Shown here piece after piece: positions 1-9,205 of a DNA stretch of 64,000 nucleotides (its first letter is position 1; each line of letters begins with the position of its first letter). Below the pieces are notes generated by a model. It searched no databases and had not been told where the DNA came from. It saw only the letters and a program-made list of their open reading frames with translations. Origin of the DNA: Propionibacterium australiense (lineage in GTDB: Bacteria; Actinomycetota; Actinomycetes; Propionibacteriales; Propionibacteriaceae); NCBI RefSeq assembly GCF_003666605.1, contig NZ_RCIV01000003.1, forward strand, positions 62,001-126,000, in the 5' to 3' direction. Both the position numbers and the translations under genes were made by a program.

Positions 1-103
1 CGGTGGCCGCGTGGCGGCCCTCGTCGCCGGTCACGGTGATGACGGACCCGGCTCGCGCCGCGGCGATGTCGGCCGGGTCGGCGAGGAAGAGCGGGTCGGT
101 CAT
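1..103 (-). CDS. rsmE: 16S rRNA m3U1498 methyltransferase RsmE, N-terminal fragment at window edge
   Basis: Only the first 34 codons are inside the window. They read MTDPLFLADPAD and later GDEGRHAAT, the usual opening of RsmE, which methylates U1498 of 16S rRNA in the 30S subunit using SAM. The ATG overlaps the dnaJ stop in an ATGA, so it is translationally coupled to dnaJ and forms the tail of the hrcA-dnaJ operon, a common actinobacterial and firmicute order. The catalytic SPOUT domain lies outside the window, so identity rests on the N-terminus and position. Confidence 0.8.
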   Translation of the reverse strand, partial: MTDPLFLADPADIAAARAGSVITVTGDEGRHAAT

Positions 104-1308
104 CCGTTGAAGGCGTCGCGCAGCCGGTCGAAGAAGCTCTTGTCGGCGCCGGACCCGACACCGACGTTCTCGCCGTCCTCGCCACGCAGCTGTGCCAGCC
201 GGCCCAGCAGCTCGCGCTGCTCGTCGGTCAGCCTCGTGGGGGTCTCGACGACGACGGTCACCCCCAGGTCGCCGCGCCGGCCCCTGTCGCGTCCGCGGAG
301 AGCGGGCACGCCCCTGCCCTTGACGACGAGCCGGGTGGCCGCCTGGGTGCCGGGCGGGATCGTGAGCTCGACCGTCGCGTCCTCGGCGGAGGTGCCGTCG
401 AGCTCGGCCTCGAGGGTGGTGATCGGCACGGTGCAGCCCAGTGCGGCGGCGGTCATCGGGATGGTCAGGACCATCTCGAGGTTGTCGCCGTCGCGGCGGA
501 AGACCTCGTGCTCGGCCACCAGGACCTCGACGTACAGATCGCCGGCGGGGCCGCCGCCGGTGCCGACCTCGCCCTGACCCCGCAGATGGATGCGGTTGCC
601 GCTGCTGACGCCGGCGGGGACCTTCACCGAGATCTCGCGGCGGGTGCGCACGCGGCCCTGACCGGAACACTCGGGGCAGGGGTTGGGGATCGTCGAGCCG
701 TAGCCGTCGCAGGTCGGGCAGACGGTGGTGGAGCGGATGTCCCCCAGGAAGGACCGCTGCACCTGCGTCACCGAACCGGAGCCGTGGCACTGGGAGCAGG
801 TGACCGGCTCCGAGCCGGCCGCCGCACCCTTGCCCGAGCAGTTCGGGCAGACGACGTAGGTGTCGAGGTTCAGCTTGGCGGTGGTGCCGAACGCGGCCTC
901 GGCCAGGCTCAGCCGCTGGCGCAGCAGCTGGTCCGAACCCTGGTGGACACGCGAACGCGGCCCGCGGCTGGAGGCGCCGGCGCCGCCGAACATGGCGCCG
1001 AGCAGGTCGCCGACGTCGAAGCCGCCGGCACTGGTGAAACCACCGAAACCACCCATGCCGCCGAAGGGGTCGGCGTAGCCCGCGCCGCCGTTGCGCATCG
1101 GGTCGCCACCGCGGTCGAAGACGGCCTTCTTCTGCGGGTCGGAGAGCACCTCGTAGGCCTCGTTGACGGCCTTGAACTTCTCCTCGGCATCCGGATCGTC
1201 GGTGACGTCCGGGTGCACGCTCATGGCCTTCTTGCGGTAGGCGCGTTTGATCTGCTCGGGGGTGGCGTCACGTGAGACGCCGAGGACCTCGTAATAGTCA
1301 GTACTCAT
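100..1308 (-). CDS. dnaJ: chaperone protein DnaJ (Hsp40)
   Basis: Cytosolic J-protein co-chaperone that stimulates the DnaK ATPase and delivers clients. The 402 residues carry an N-terminal J domain with HPD at 32-34, a Gly/Phe-rich linker around 70-115, four CxxCxGxG-type zinc motifs beginning near residues 154, 171, 197 and 211, and a C-terminal substrate-binding region. It starts with ATG 12 bp after the hrcA stop and overlaps rsmE by 4 bp, so it belongs to the hrcA operon and is expected to follow HrcA/CIRCE heat-shock control. The hrcA-linked copy in actinobacteria is often the second DnaJ paralogue (DnaJ2); no dnaK is present here. Confidence 0.96.
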   Translation of the reverse strand: MSTDYYEVLGVSRDATPEQIKRAYRKKAMSVHPDVTDDPDAEEKFKAVNEAYEVLSDPQKKAVFDRGGDPMRNGGAGYADPFGGMGGFGGFTSAGGFDVGDLLGAMFGGAGASSRGPRSRVHQGSDQLLRQRLSLAEAAFGTTAKLNLDTYVVCPNCSGKGAAAGSEPVTCSQCHGSGSVTQVQRSFLGDIRSTTVCPTCDGYGSTIPNPCPECSGQGRVRTRREISVKVPAGVSSGNRIHLRGQGEVGTGGGPAGDLYVEVLVAEHEVFRRDGDNLEMVLTIPMTAAALGCTVPITTLEAELDGTSAEDATVELTIPPGTQAATRLVVKGRGVPALRGRDRGRRGDLGVTVVVETPTRLTDEQRELLGRLAQLRGEDGENVGVGSGADKSFFDRLRDAFNG

Positions 1309-1320
1309 CGGTGACGTTGA

Positions 1321-2331
1321 TCAACCTTCTGTCAGGAACTGTCCGACGTAACGGGCGACGGCTCGCACGGTGGCCATCGTCGATGGGTAATCCATGCGGG
1401 TGGGACCGACGATACCCAGATGGGCCGGTGAATCGGAGGGACCGTAGCTGCTTGCCACGACCGATGCCGTCCGGAGCGGCGCGTAGGGGTTCTCCTGGCC
1501 GATGCGCACGGCGACGTCGCCGGGCAGTTCGGCGGCGGCCGCCCCGAGGAGCTTGAGCAGGACGACCTGCTCCTCGAGGGCCTCGAGCATCGGTTTGACC
1601 GTGGTCTCGAACTCGGCGCCGAACCGCGACAGGTTCGGCACACCGCCGACCGCGATGCGGGGGGCCGCGTCGGCGACGAGCATGTCGGCGATGACGGTGA
1701 TGATGTCCTCGGTGAGATCCGGCAGGCCCTGGCGGTCAAGACCGCGCAGCGCCTCGGCGGCGGCCGGGGTGGGCTGGGCGTCGACCGTGGCGTTGATGCG
1801 TTCCCGCAGCACGGTCAGGTCCTCGGCCGAGTGCTCGGGCACCTGCAGGCTGCGCTGGTAGATGGCGCCGACCGAGGTGATGAGGATCACCATGATGGTC
1901 CGCGGCGCCAGCGAGACGAGTTCGACGTGCCGCACGCGGGTGGAGCTGACGGCCGGGTACTGCACGAGGGCGACCTGGTGGGTGACCATGGCGAGCAGCC
2001 GCACGGTGCGCGAGACGATGTCGTCGAGGTCGACGGCGCCGTCCAGGAACGTCGAGATGGCCCGGCGTTCGGCCGCCGACAGCGGCTTGACCTGCGCGAT
2101 GCGGTCGACGAAGAGGCGGTAGCCCTTGTCGGTGGGGATCCGTCCGGCGCTGGTGTGCGGCTGGGTGAGATAGCCCTCCTCCTCCAGGGCCGCCATGTCG
2201 TTGCGCACGGTGGCCGGGGAGACCTTCATGTGGTGGCGTTCGACGAGGGCCTTGGAGCCGACCGGTTCGCGGCTCGAGACGTAGTCGGTGACGATGGCCT
2301 TGAGCACGTCCAGCTTGCGGTCGTCGATCAT
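1321..2331 (-). CDS. hrcA: heat-inducible transcription repressor HrcA
   Basis: Repressor that binds CIRCE operators and controls chaperonin and dnaJ genes. The 336-aa product begins MIDDRKLDVLKAIV, followed by the winged-helix region with the SPATVRNDMAALEEEGY recognition segment, then the inserted dimerising domain. The ATG at 2331 was chosen over upstream in-frame codons because an AGGAGGT ribosome-binding site lies six bases before it and family homology begins there. A perfect CIRCE element lies 120 bp upstream (2451-2477), so autoregulation is strongly suggested. Downstream genes are dnaJ and rsmE. Confidence 0.96.
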   Translation of the reverse strand: MIDDRKLDVLKAIVTDYVSSREPVGSKALVERHHMKVSPATVRNDMAALEEEGYLTQPHTSAGRIPTDKGYRLFVDRIAQVKPLSAAERRAISTFLDGAVDLDDIVSRTVRLLAMVTHQVALVQYPAVSSTRVRHVELVSLAPRTIMVILITSVGAIYQRSLQVPEHSAEDLTVLRERINATVDAQPTPAAAEALRGLDRQGLPDLTEDIITVIADMLVADAAPRIAVGGVPNLSRFGAEFETTVKPMLEALEEQVVLLKLLGAAAAELPGDVAVRIGQENPYAPLRTASVVASSYGPSDSPAHLGIVGPTRMDYPSTMATVRAVARYVGQFLTEG

Positions 2332-2450
2332 CGGGACCTCCTGTCCTGCTGGACGTCCGTGCCGGGCCGAGGCCGGCGGCGCCTCGGACTGGTCCTGCTC
2401 ATGCCATACCGGCAGCACGGCGTCCCGGACCATTCGGACACCACATCCGC

Positions 2451-2477
2451 CTGGCACTCAAAGGTGCCGAGTGCCAG
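2451..2477 (-). promoter_or_regulatory. CIRCE operator (HrcA binding site)
   Basis: CTGGCACTC, nine spacer bases, then GAGTGCCAG: a perfect inverted repeat matching the CIRCE consensus TTAGCACTC-N9-GAGTGCTAA except at the outer positions. On the minus strand a TATGCT (2476-2481) overlaps its upstream edge and could be the -10 box, which would place the operator at the transcription start of hrcA-dnaJ-rsmE. The operator is seen; the promoter is inferred. Confidence 0.93.
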
Positions 2478-2536
2478 CATAGCGCGTCACCGCCGGCGGG
2501 AGCATCGGCCCGCTCGCCGGCGACCCGTGGGACGGG

Positions 2537-3322
2537 TCAGTGACGTGGGGGGTAGCTCGGCCAGAGGGCGGCGACCCGCTTGGCGGTGGCCAGGTCGCGG
2601 CTGCTGATGATCGGCGCGTCCTCGTCGCCCGGCGCCCAGGAGCTGCCGTCGAGGTGGACGATGCCGCCGCCGAGCTCGGCGAGCATGAGGCCGCCGGCCA
2701 GGTGATCCCAGGGCTTGGGGTGACGGTAGGCGATGAAGTCGAGCCGACCGGTGATGACGTGGGGGTAGTCGACCCCGGCGCAGTGCGTGGACTCGCGGAC
2801 CGGCGAGATGCGTCCGGCCGCGTCGAAGTCGCGCCAGGCCCGCTGTCCGGCAGCGCCGGTCGGCCGCGGATGGGTGGGGCTCGGCGCGATGGGCTCCCCG
2901 TTGCAGGTGACTCCCCCGCCGGCGCTGGCCTGGTAGGCGCGCCCGTGGCGGGGCTGCCAGATCCATCCGGCAACGGTCCGGGGGCCGCGCATCTCGGCGA
3001 CCATGACGGCGAAGTCGTCCTTGCCGCGGACGAAGTTGCCGGTGCCGTCGACCGGGTCGACGACGAAGCAGTGCTCGGCGGCACCGATGGCGCCCAGCAG
3101 CGACGGGTCGGCGTAGCAGCTCTCCTCCCCGATGACGACGGCATCGGGACAGGCCTGCCCGAGCCGGGTGATGAACTCGGTCTCGGCCTCGTGGTCGGCG
3201 ATGGTGACGACGTCACCCAGCCCCTTGGAACGCACGTCGGACCGGCCGAGTGCGCGGAAGCGCGGCTCGACGATGCGGGCGCTGATGTCCTTGATCAGAG
3301 TCATCACGTCGTCGGGGTTCAT
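2537..3322 (-). CDS. inositol monophosphatase family protein
   Basis: A 261-aa Mg2+-dependent phosphatase of the IMPase fold. Visible signatures are GEES (metal ligand), DPVDGTGNF (the DPIDGTxNF motif) and, near the C-terminus, WDHLAGGLMLAELGG (WDxAAGxLLxxEAGG). The ATG at 3322 has an AGGAGA site before it; longer upstream frames run into the neighbouring gene. Members hydrolyse inositol-phosphate, histidinol-phosphate or nucleotide bisphosphates and the sequence alone does not decide which. No his or inositol genes are adjacent. It lies 28 bp after the DUF3097 gene. Confidence 0.88.
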   Translation of the reverse strand: MNPDDVMTLIKDISARIVEPRFRALGRSDVRSKGLGDVVTIADHEAETEFITRLGQACPDAVVIGEESCYADPSLLGAIGAAEHCFVVDPVDGTGNFVRGKDDFAVMVAEMRGPRTVAGWIWQPRHGRAYQASAGGGVTCNGEPIAPSPTHPRPTGAAGQRAWRDFDAAGRISPVRESTHCAGVDYPHVITGRLDFIAYRHPKPWDHLAGGLMLAELGGGIVHLDGSSWAPGDEDAPIISSRDLATAKRVAALWPSYPPRH

Positions 3323-3350
3323 GGCGTCTCCTGTCGGGGTCGTGGCCTGC

Positions 3351-4226
3351 TCAGTCCAGCTCGCCCAGGTGATCCTGGGTGACGAAGTCGATGAGTTTCT
3401 CGACCTCGCGGACGAAGTCGATGTCGAGGTCCTTGTAGCTGCGCACGCGCTTGAGCATGGCCTGCCAGGCCCTGCCCACGTCGTCCTGGCCGATCTGCTC
3501 GTAGCGCTTGCCCCTGGGGATGCCGAGGCGCGCCAGCGTGCCCTTCTTCCAGTCCTGGTCGAGCGGCACCTCCGGCCAGGCACTGAAGCCGAGCAGGCGC
3601 GGGTCGATGGTCTGCCAGATGTCGATGAACCGGTGGCCGGTGATCATGACGTAGTCGCCGTAGCCGGCATGACGCACCTGGGCGGCGATGCGGGACTCCT
3701 TGGTGTTGGCGACCATGTGGTCGATGAGCACGCCGAGACGGCGCCCCTTCTCGGGCTGGAACTCGGCGACGATGCCGAGCAGGTCGTCCATGCCGCCCAT
3801 GTACTCGACGACCACCCCGACGTGACGCAGATCGGCGCCCCAGATCTTCTCGACGAGTTCGGCGTCGTGGCGGCCCTCGACGTAGATGCGGCTGCCGAGG
3901 GCCTTCTTGGCGTCCTCGCGCGGCCCGGCGAGCGAGCCGGAGGCGGTGTACCGGGTCGAACCCTGGCGGGGCGGTATGCGCAGCGCGACGGGCCGGCCCT
4001 CGACGAGGTAGCCGTTCTCGCCGACGGGAAAGGCCCGGCGCCGGCCGGCCCGGTCCTCGAGGATGACCAGGCCGTTCTCCCAGCCCATGACCTCCCCGCA
4101 GTAGCCGTCGGCCCCGACCTCGACGATGAGTCCGAGCTTGAGGGGCATGTCGATCGTCCTGGGCCTGTCGCCGCGCCTCCGGTCACCAGAGAGCACGTCC
4201 GTGCCGTAACGATCGCGACCAGCCAT
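3351..4226 (-). CDS. DUF3097 family protein
   Basis: A 291-aa protein starting MAGRDRYGTDVLSGD, the typical opening of DUF3097, a family conserved across actinobacteria with no assigned role. It has an N-terminal beta-rich part, a central segment with SRIYVEGRHDAELVEKIWG that resembles the Toprim-like start seen in DNA-processing enzymes, and a C-terminal GHRFIDIW region. No signal peptide or membrane segment is evident. It lies between hemW and the IMPase gene on the same strand. A nucleic-acid or nucleotide-related role is only a guess from the Toprim-like segment. Confidence 0.85.
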   Translation of the reverse strand: MAGRDRYGTDVLSGDRRRGDRPRTIDMPLKLGLIVEVGADGYCGEVMGWENGLVILEDRAGRRRAFPVGENGYLVEGRPVALRIPPRQGSTRYTASGSLAGPREDAKKALGSRIYVEGRHDAELVEKIWGADLRHVGVVVEYMGGMDDLLGIVAEFQPEKGRRLGVLIDHMVANTKESRIAAQVRHAGYGDYVMITGHRFIDIWQTIDPRLLGFSAWPEVPLDQDWKKGTLARLGIPRGKRYEQIGQDDVGRAWQAMLKRVRSYKDLDIDFVREVEKLIDFVTQDHLGELD

Positions 4227-4288
4227 GCCCCCAGCCTAGTGGTCGGCCGGCGCGAGCAGCCTCCCGCCGTGCTGCTGGACGGCCCGGC

Positions 4289-5473
4289 TCAGCCAAGGAT
4301 CTCGAGGGTGACAGCGTCGGCGAGCAGCCGGCCGGCCAGTGTGAGACGCACCCGCCCGCCGCGCACCTCGACCAGACCACGCCGGGCCAGGCCGGGCAGC
4401 CGGGCGCGTTCTGTCCCGGTGAGTTCGCCGGCCCCCAGGCCCTCGCGCAGCCGCAGCCGCAGCATGACGGTCTCCTCGTGGCTGGTCTGCGCGTCGAGGA
4501 TCTCGTGGCCGGCCCGCGGGCTGGTGCCGGCGGCGAGTATGGCCGCGTAGCGGCGCGGGTGCCGCACGTTCCACCAGCGTGCCGCCCCGACATGGCTGTG
4601 GGCCCCCGGACCGATCCCCCACCAGTCGTCGCTGCGCCAGTAGGCCATGTTGTGGGCGGCCTCGCGCCCGGGCCGGGACCAGTTGCTGATCTCGTAGTTC
4701 GCCAGGCCGGCCGCCCCCAGCAGCTCCTCGGCGAGCAGGTACTTGTCGGCCTCGAGGTCCTCGTCGGGTTCGGGCAGCCGGCCGTGCGCGATACGTCTGG
4801 CCAGGGCGGTGCCGTCCTCGACGATGAGGCTGTAGGCGCTGACGTGCTCGGGGGCCGCCTCCAGCGCCGTCTCGAGCGAGACCCGCCACTGGTCGATCGT
4901 CTCGCCGGGCGCGCCGTAGATGAGGTCGAGCGAGACGTTGCCGAAGCCCGCCCGGTGCGCCCAGCGCGCCACCTGGACGGCGCGGCCGGGTGTGTGCCGG
5001 CGGTCGAGGGTGGCGAGCACCCGCTCGTCGCCGGACTGCATGCCCAGGCTGAGGCGGTTGAACCCGGCGTCGAGGAGCCGGGCCAGGCGGCGTTCGTCGA
5101 GGCTCTCTGGGTTCGCCTCGGTGGTGACCTCGGCGTCCGGCGCCAGGCCGAAGGTCTGACGCAGGTGGGTCAGCAGCCCGCCGAGTTCGTCGTCGGCGGC
5201 CGTCGTCGGGGTGCCGCCGCCGAAGAAGACGGTGGAGACGGCGCGGTCACCGCCCAGCACCTGCGCCGCCCGGTCGATCTCGCGGTGGGCCGCCCGGACG
5301 TAGTCACGTGTCGTCATGCCCGGCAGCTGGCTCGGCGTGTAGGTGTTGAAGTCGCAGTAGCCGCAGCGCGTCGCGCAGAAGGGCACGTGAACGTAGAACG
5401 ACAGTGCCCGCCCGGGCACCGTGGCGAGGGCCCCGGGCTCGATGGGGCCATCGGCGCGGCCCGCCGGCGGCAC
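4289..5473 (-). CDS. hemW: heme chaperone HemW (radical SAM, coproporphyrinogen-oxidase-like)
   Basis: Radical-SAM protein related to oxygen-independent coproporphyrinogen III oxidase; HemW members transfer heme rather than oxidise the porphyrinogen. The CATRCGYC cluster motif falls at residues 33-40 of the 394-aa product, followed by FFGGGTPT and the HemW C-terminal domain. GTG at 5473 was chosen: it gives family length, lies two bases after the lepA stop, and has a purine-rich AAGAGA upstream. The tight lepA-hemW arrangement is common. In HemW the cluster motif is CxxxCxxC as here, while true HemN enzymes carry an extra Cys. Confidence 0.9.
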   Translation of the reverse strand: MPPAGRADGPIEPGALATVPGRALSFYVHVPFCATRCGYCDFNTYTPSQLPGMTTRDYVRAAHREIDRAAQVLGGDRAVSTVFFGGGTPTTAADDELGGLLTHLRQTFGLAPDAEVTTEANPESLDERRLARLLDAGFNRLSLGMQSGDERVLATLDRRHTPGRAVQVARWAHRAGFGNVSLDLIYGAPGETIDQWRVSLETALEAAPEHVSAYSLIVEDGTALARRIAHGRLPEPDEDLEADKYLLAEELLGAAGLANYEISNWSRPGREAAHNMAYWRSDDWWGIGPGAHSHVGAARWWNVRHPRRYAAILAAGTSPRAGHEILDAQTSHEETVMLRLRLREGLGAGELTGTERARLPGLARRGLVEVRGGRVRLTLAGRLLADAVTLEILG

Positions 5474-5475
5474 CG

Positions 5476-7308
5476 CTATCTCTTCTTCTCGATCGTGTCG
5501 GCGTTGGTCAGGGCGGCGACGAAGGCCTCCTGGGGGACCTCGACGTGCCCGACCGTCTTCATGCGTTTCTTGCCCTGCTTCTGCTTCTCGAGGAGCTTGC
5601 GTTTGCGGGTGATGTCGCCGCCGTAGCACTTCGCCAGGACGTCCTTGCGGACGGCGCGGATGGTCTCGCGGGCGATGACGCGGGCGCCGATGGCCGCCTG
5701 GACGGGCACCTCGAACTGCTGGCGCGGGATGAGCTTGCGCAGCTTGTTCGTCATCTCGACCCCGTAGCTGAAGGCCTTGTCGCGGTGGACGATTGCGCTG
5801 AAGGCGTCGACCGGGTCGCCGCTCAGCAGGATGTCGACCTTGACCATGTCGGCGCGCTGCTCACCGCCCGGCTCGTAGTCGAGGCTGGCGTAGCCCCTGG
5901 TGCGGGACTTGAGGGCGTCGAAGAAGTCGAAGACGATCTCGCCGAGCGGCAGCTCATACCGCATCTCGACGCGGTCCTCGGACAGGTAGTCCATGCCGAG
6001 CTGGGTGCCGCGGCGGTTCTGGCACAGTTCCATGACGGGGCCGATGAACTCGGCCGGGCACAGGATCGTGGCGCGCACGACGGGCTCGTAGACCGCCTCG
6101 ATCTTGCCGTCGGGGAACTCCGACGGGTTCTGCACCCAGTGCTCGGTGCCGTCCTCCATTACGACGCGGTAGTTCACGCTCGGTGCCGTGCTGATGAGGT
6201 CGAGACCGAACTCGCGTTCGAGGCGTTCCTGGATGATCTCCATGTGGAGCAGGCCGAGGAAGCCGGCACGGAAGCCGAGGCCGAGGGCCCCGGAGGTCTC
6301 GGGTTCGAAGGTCAGGGAGGCGTCGTTGAGCTGGAGTTTCTCGAGCGCCTCGCGCAGCTCCGGGAAGTCGCCGGCCTCGATCGGGTACAGGCCGGCGAAG
6401 ACCATCGGCTTGGGGTCCTTGTAGCCGGCCAGCGGTTCCCCGGCCGGGCTGGTGGCCAGGGTGACGGTGTCGCCGACACGTGACTGGCGCACGTCCTTCA
6501 CGCCGGTGATGAGATATCCGACCTCGCCCACCGACAGGGCCTCGCAGGCGGACGGTTCGGGCGAGTGGACACCGATCTCCAGCACCTCGTGGGTGGCGCC
6601 GGTGGACATCATGCGAATGCGGTCGCGGTGGTGCAGGCGGCCGTCGACGACCCGCACGTAGGTGACGACGCCGCGGTAGATGTCGTAGACGGAGTCGAAG
6701 ATGAGGGCTCGGGCCCTGCCGTCGGCGTCGCCGGTGGGGGCGGGAACCTGCTCGACGATCGCGGTGAGCAGTTCGGGGACGCCCTCGCCGGTCTTCGCCG
6801 AGACGCGCAGGACATCGGCGGGCTCGCAGCCGATGATGCCGGCGACCTCCTCGGCGAACTTGTCGGGCTGGGCGCCGGGCAGGTCGATCTTGTTGAGCAC
6901 CGGGATGATCGTCAGGTCTGCCTCAAGAGCCAGGTAGAGGTTGGCCAGGGTCTGCGCCTCGATGCCCTGGGCGGCGTCGACGAGCAGGACGGCCCCCTCG
7001 CAAGCAGCCAGTGAACGGCTCACCTCGTAGGTGAAGTCGACGTGGCCGGGGGTGTCGATCATGTTGAGGACGAACTCCTGGCCGTCGACGAGCCAGGGCA
7101 TGCGCACCGCCTGGGACTTGATGGTGATGCCGCGTTCACGCTCGATGTCCATCTTGTCGAGGTACTGGGCGCGCATCTCGCGTTCCTCGACGATCCCGGT
7201 CAGCTGCAGCATCCGGTCGGCCAGCGTCGACTTGCCGTGGTCGATGTGTGCGATGATGCTGAAGTTGCGGATGACGGCCGGGTCGGTGGCTCCGGGCTGG
7301 ACGGTCAA
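5476..7308 (-). CDS. lepA: elongation factor 4 (LepA), ribosome back-translocating GTPase
   Basis: A 610-aa translational GTPase. The G1 motif is AHIDHGKST near residue 19, the effector segment [12 protein letters not shown]3 DTPGHVDF, G4 NKID; the EF4-specific C-terminal domain ends in [18 protein letters not shown]. It acts on stalled ribosomes and in 30S maturation. The start is TTG at 7308 with GAGGAG upstream. A second, degenerate copy of its codons for the switch region lies just upstream (7449-7569). It is divergent from rpsT and followed by hemW. Confidence 0.97.
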   Translation of the reverse strand: MTVQPGATDPAVIRNFSIIAHIDHGKSTLADRMLQLTGIVEEREMRAQYLDKMDIERERGITIKSQAVRMPWLVDGQEFVLNMIDTPGHVDFTYEVSRSLAACEGAVLLVDAAQGIEAQTLANLYLALEADLTIIPVLNKIDLPGAQPDKFAEEVAGIIGCEPADVLRVSAKTGEGVPELLTAIVEQVPAPTGDADGRARALIFDSVYDIYRGVVTYVRVVDGRLHHRDRIRMMSTGATHEVLEIGVHSPEPSACEALSVGEVGYLITGVKDVRQSRVGDTVTLATSPAGEPLAGYKDPKPMVFAGLYPIEAGDFPELREALEKLQLNDASLTFEPETSGALGLGFRAGFLGLLHMEIIQERLEREFGLDLISTAPSVNYRVVMEDGTEHWVQNPSEFPDGKIEAVYEPVVRATILCPAEFIGPVMELCQNRRGTQLGMDYLSEDRVEMRYELPLGEIVFDFFDALKSRTRGYASLDYEPGGEQRADMVKVDILLSGDPVDAFSAIVHRDKAFSYGVEMTNKLRKLIPRQQFEVPVQAAIGARVIARETIRAVRKDVLAKCYGGDITRKRKLLEKQKQGKKRMKTVGHVEVPQEAFVAALTNADTIEKKR

Positions 7309-7448
7309 GCTCGTCGACTCCTCGATTGATCGTGCGTCTGCTCACGACTGCCTGTGGCACCGGATCGCTGGACCTCGGCGCGGCTGGACGGCAGGCGGGT
7401 TCCATTGTCGCACGTCCCTGAAACGCCTCGGGGCCGCCGGCAGAGCCG

Positions 7449-7569
7449 TGCGCGCCGCCTGGGACGTGATGGTGATGCCGCGTTCACGCTCGATGTCCAT
7501 CATGTCGAGGTACTGGGCGCGCATCTCGCGTTCCTCGACGATCCCGGTCAGCTGCGGCACCCGGTCGGC
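7449..7569 (-). pseudogene. duplicated fragment of lepA (switch I region)
   Basis: About 121 bp that matches lepA 7101-7221 at constant offset 348 with only about five mismatches. Read on the minus strand it encodes [16 protein letters not shown] followed by the ERERGITI effector segment, i.e. the GTPase region after G1. It has no start codon, G1 motif or downstream domains, so it cannot make LepA. It sits in the lepA-rpsT intergenic region, upstream of and in the same orientation as lepA. The bases between the two copies that lie outside lepA (7309-7448) are not repeated. Confidence 0.9.
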
Positions 7570-7610
7570 AGGGTGGCAGCAACCGACGGCCCGAGCCCAC
7601 GGCACGTGTT

Positions 7611-7639
7611 TTGGGGCGGGCGGACTCGGATGATAGAAT
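7611..7639 (+). promoter_or_regulatory. promoter of rpsT
   Basis: TTGGGG at 7611-7616, a 17-bp spacer, and TAGAAT at 7634-7639, a good match to the housekeeping consensus in a GC-rich genome. It starts about 80 bp before the rpsT GTG and lies just past the lepA fragment. Confidence 0.7.
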
Positions 7640-7717
7640 CATTCGCTGTGTCTGTGCGGCATCGCGGATGCCACCCGGGCACGAACCACCCAGGATCGAC
7701 ATCAGAGGTTTACACAC

Positions 7718-7978
7718 GTGGCAAACATCAAGTCGCAGAAGAAGCGCATCAAGACAAACGAGAAGGCTCGTCGTCGCAACAGGGCCGTGAAATCGGCGCT
7801 GCGCACCCATGTGCGTCACTTCCGCGAGGCCGCGGCCGCTGGTGACAAGGAGAAGGCGCTCGAGCTGGCCAAGGTCGCCAACCGCGCCCTCGACAAGGCG
7901 GCGTCCGCCGGCGTCATCCACGCCAACCAGGCCGCCAACCGCAAGTCGGCCATCTCCCTCAAGGCCAATTCCCTCTGA
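7718..7978 (+). CDS. rpsT: 30S ribosomal protein bS20
   Basis: An 86-aa basic protein beginning [20 protein letters not shown] and ending in [14 protein letters not shown], which is bS20 over its full usual length. It binds 16S rRNA helices in the 30S body. The start codon is GTG at 7718 with AGAGGT eight bases upstream. It is a single-gene unit with its own promoter and a GC hairpin downstream, divergent from lepA and convergent with holA, as in many actinobacteria. Confidence 0.97.
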   Translation: MANIKSQKKRIKTNEKARRRNRAVKSALRTHVRHFREAAAAGDKEKALELAKVANRALDKAASAGVIHANQAANRKSAISLKANSL

Positions 7979-8026
7979 TCCTGGGCCGCCGCGACGCCGG
8001 CCGGGTCAGACCTCATACGACGCAGG

Positions 8027-8055
8027 CGCCCCGATCCCACTGGGTGGTCGGGGCG
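8027..8055 (+). terminator. GC hairpin after rpsT
   Basis: CGCCCCGA (8027-8034) pairs perfectly with TCGGGGCG (8048-8055) across a 13-nt loop, 49 bp after the rpsT stop. The T-tract is weak, as is usual in high-GC actinobacteria. Confidence 0.6.
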
Positions 8056-8138
8056 TCTGTTCGCGCCTCGGGCGCGACGCCGCTCCTCCCGCCGGTGTGA
8101 GCGCCGGTTCTGGGCAGTCAGTCATGACCCTCACGCCG

Positions 8139-8157
8139 TGACCGCTCCCTGCGGTCA
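8139..8157 (-). terminator. short hairpin after holA
   Basis: TGACCGC and GCGGTCA form a perfect 7-bp stem around a 5-nt loop, six bases past the holA stop. There is no U-tract, so its role as terminator is uncertain. Confidence 0.4.
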
Positions 8158-8162
8158 GCAGC

Positions 8163-9155
8163 TCACGGGCGGCGGGCGCCGCGGCCGGCCGAGCGGGCGT
8201 GGTCGATGGCCAGGAGCATCTGCTCAAGGGCGAAGTGCGGGTCGGTGGCGGCTCCCTTGACGGCGGCGTCCGCCGTGGCAACCGCGACGAGTGACCGGGC
8301 GACGCCCTCGGGCTGCCAGCCACGGGCCTGGGCACGCAGGGTCTTGACCTTCCACGGACCGACCCCGCAGACCCGGGCCATCTCGGTGTCACGCATCCGC
8401 TCCCCCTGGGCGCCGAGGTAGAGACCCAGGGCGCGCAGATCGGCGGCGAAGGCCGCCGTGATGGCGGCCGGGTGAACACCGCAGGACAGGGCCCAGCGCA
8501 GTTTCTCGAGGGCCTGGCCGGGCTGCCCGGACAGCGCGTCGGTGCTCACCGTGTAGCCGGTGATGTCGACGCGGCCGGCGAAGTAGCGGTTGACGACCTC
8601 GGCGGTGAGGCGTTCGCCCTGCCAGTCGGACGAGAGCTGGTTCACGGCACCGGCCAGGGCGCGCAGGTCCTTGCCGACGGCCTCGACGAGTCCCTGGGCG
8701 GCCCGGCCGTCGATGCTCATACCCTGGTCGCGCGCCTCCCTGGTGACGAAGTCGGTGAGTTCCCACGCCTTGAGGGGTTCTGCGGCGATCTGGCTGACAC
8801 CCGCCTTGCGGAGTCTGGTGAGCAGCCCCCGGCCCTTGGTGCCGCCGGCGTGCTCGACGATGAGGCAGACCGAGTCGGTGGGGGCCGTGGCGAAGTCGAG
8901 CAGCCTGGCGGCGAGGGCGTCATCGGCGCTGCCCACGTCGTGGAGGACGACCGCGCAGTGAGTGGCGAACAGGGATCCGCCGGTGGCCTCGAGGAAGTCG
9001 GCGGCAGTCGTCGAGGAGGCGTCGAGTTCGTTGACCTGAGCACCGGGTTGCTCCGCACGGGCCTGGTTGAGGAGGCGGGCGGTGGCGCGCTCAGCCAGCA
9101 GCGACTCGGGGCCGTGGATGAGTGTCGTCGTGCCGAAGACGGATTCTGGGCTCAC
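8163..9155 (-). CDS. holA: DNA polymerase III subunit delta
   Basis: Clamp-loader delta subunit that opens the beta sliding clamp. The 330-aa product runs from VSPESVFGTTTLIHGPES to FALEQMLLAIDHARS. It shows the HolA pattern of an N-terminal AAA+-like fold without Walker motifs, a central KAWELTDFVTREA segment, and the helical collar domain with ALEKLRWALSCGVHP. The GTG at 9155 was chosen because homology starts there; the frame stays open upstream only as antisense of comEC. It follows comEC, the usual actinobacterial order comEA-comEC-holA opposite rpsT. Confidence 0.92.
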   Translation of the reverse strand: MSPESVFGTTTLIHGPESLLAERATARLLNQARAEQPGAQVNELDASSTTAADFLEATGGSLFATHCAVVLHDVGSADDALAARLLDFATAPTDSVCLIVEHAGGTKGRGLLTRLRKAGVSQIAAEPLKAWELTDFVTREARDQGMSIDGRAAQGLVEAVGKDLRALAGAVNQLSSDWQGERLTAEVVNRYFAGRVDITGYTVSTDALSGQPGQALEKLRWALSCGVHPAAITAAFAADLRALGLYLGAQGERMRDTEMARVCGVGPWKVKTLRAQARGWQPEGVARSLVAVATADAAVKGAATDPHFALEQMLLAIDHARSAGRGARRP

Positions 9156-9205
9156 CCTGCCATCGTGCCACCGGGCACCGGTTTTTTCTCCCCGCCGGGC
9201 GCGCC

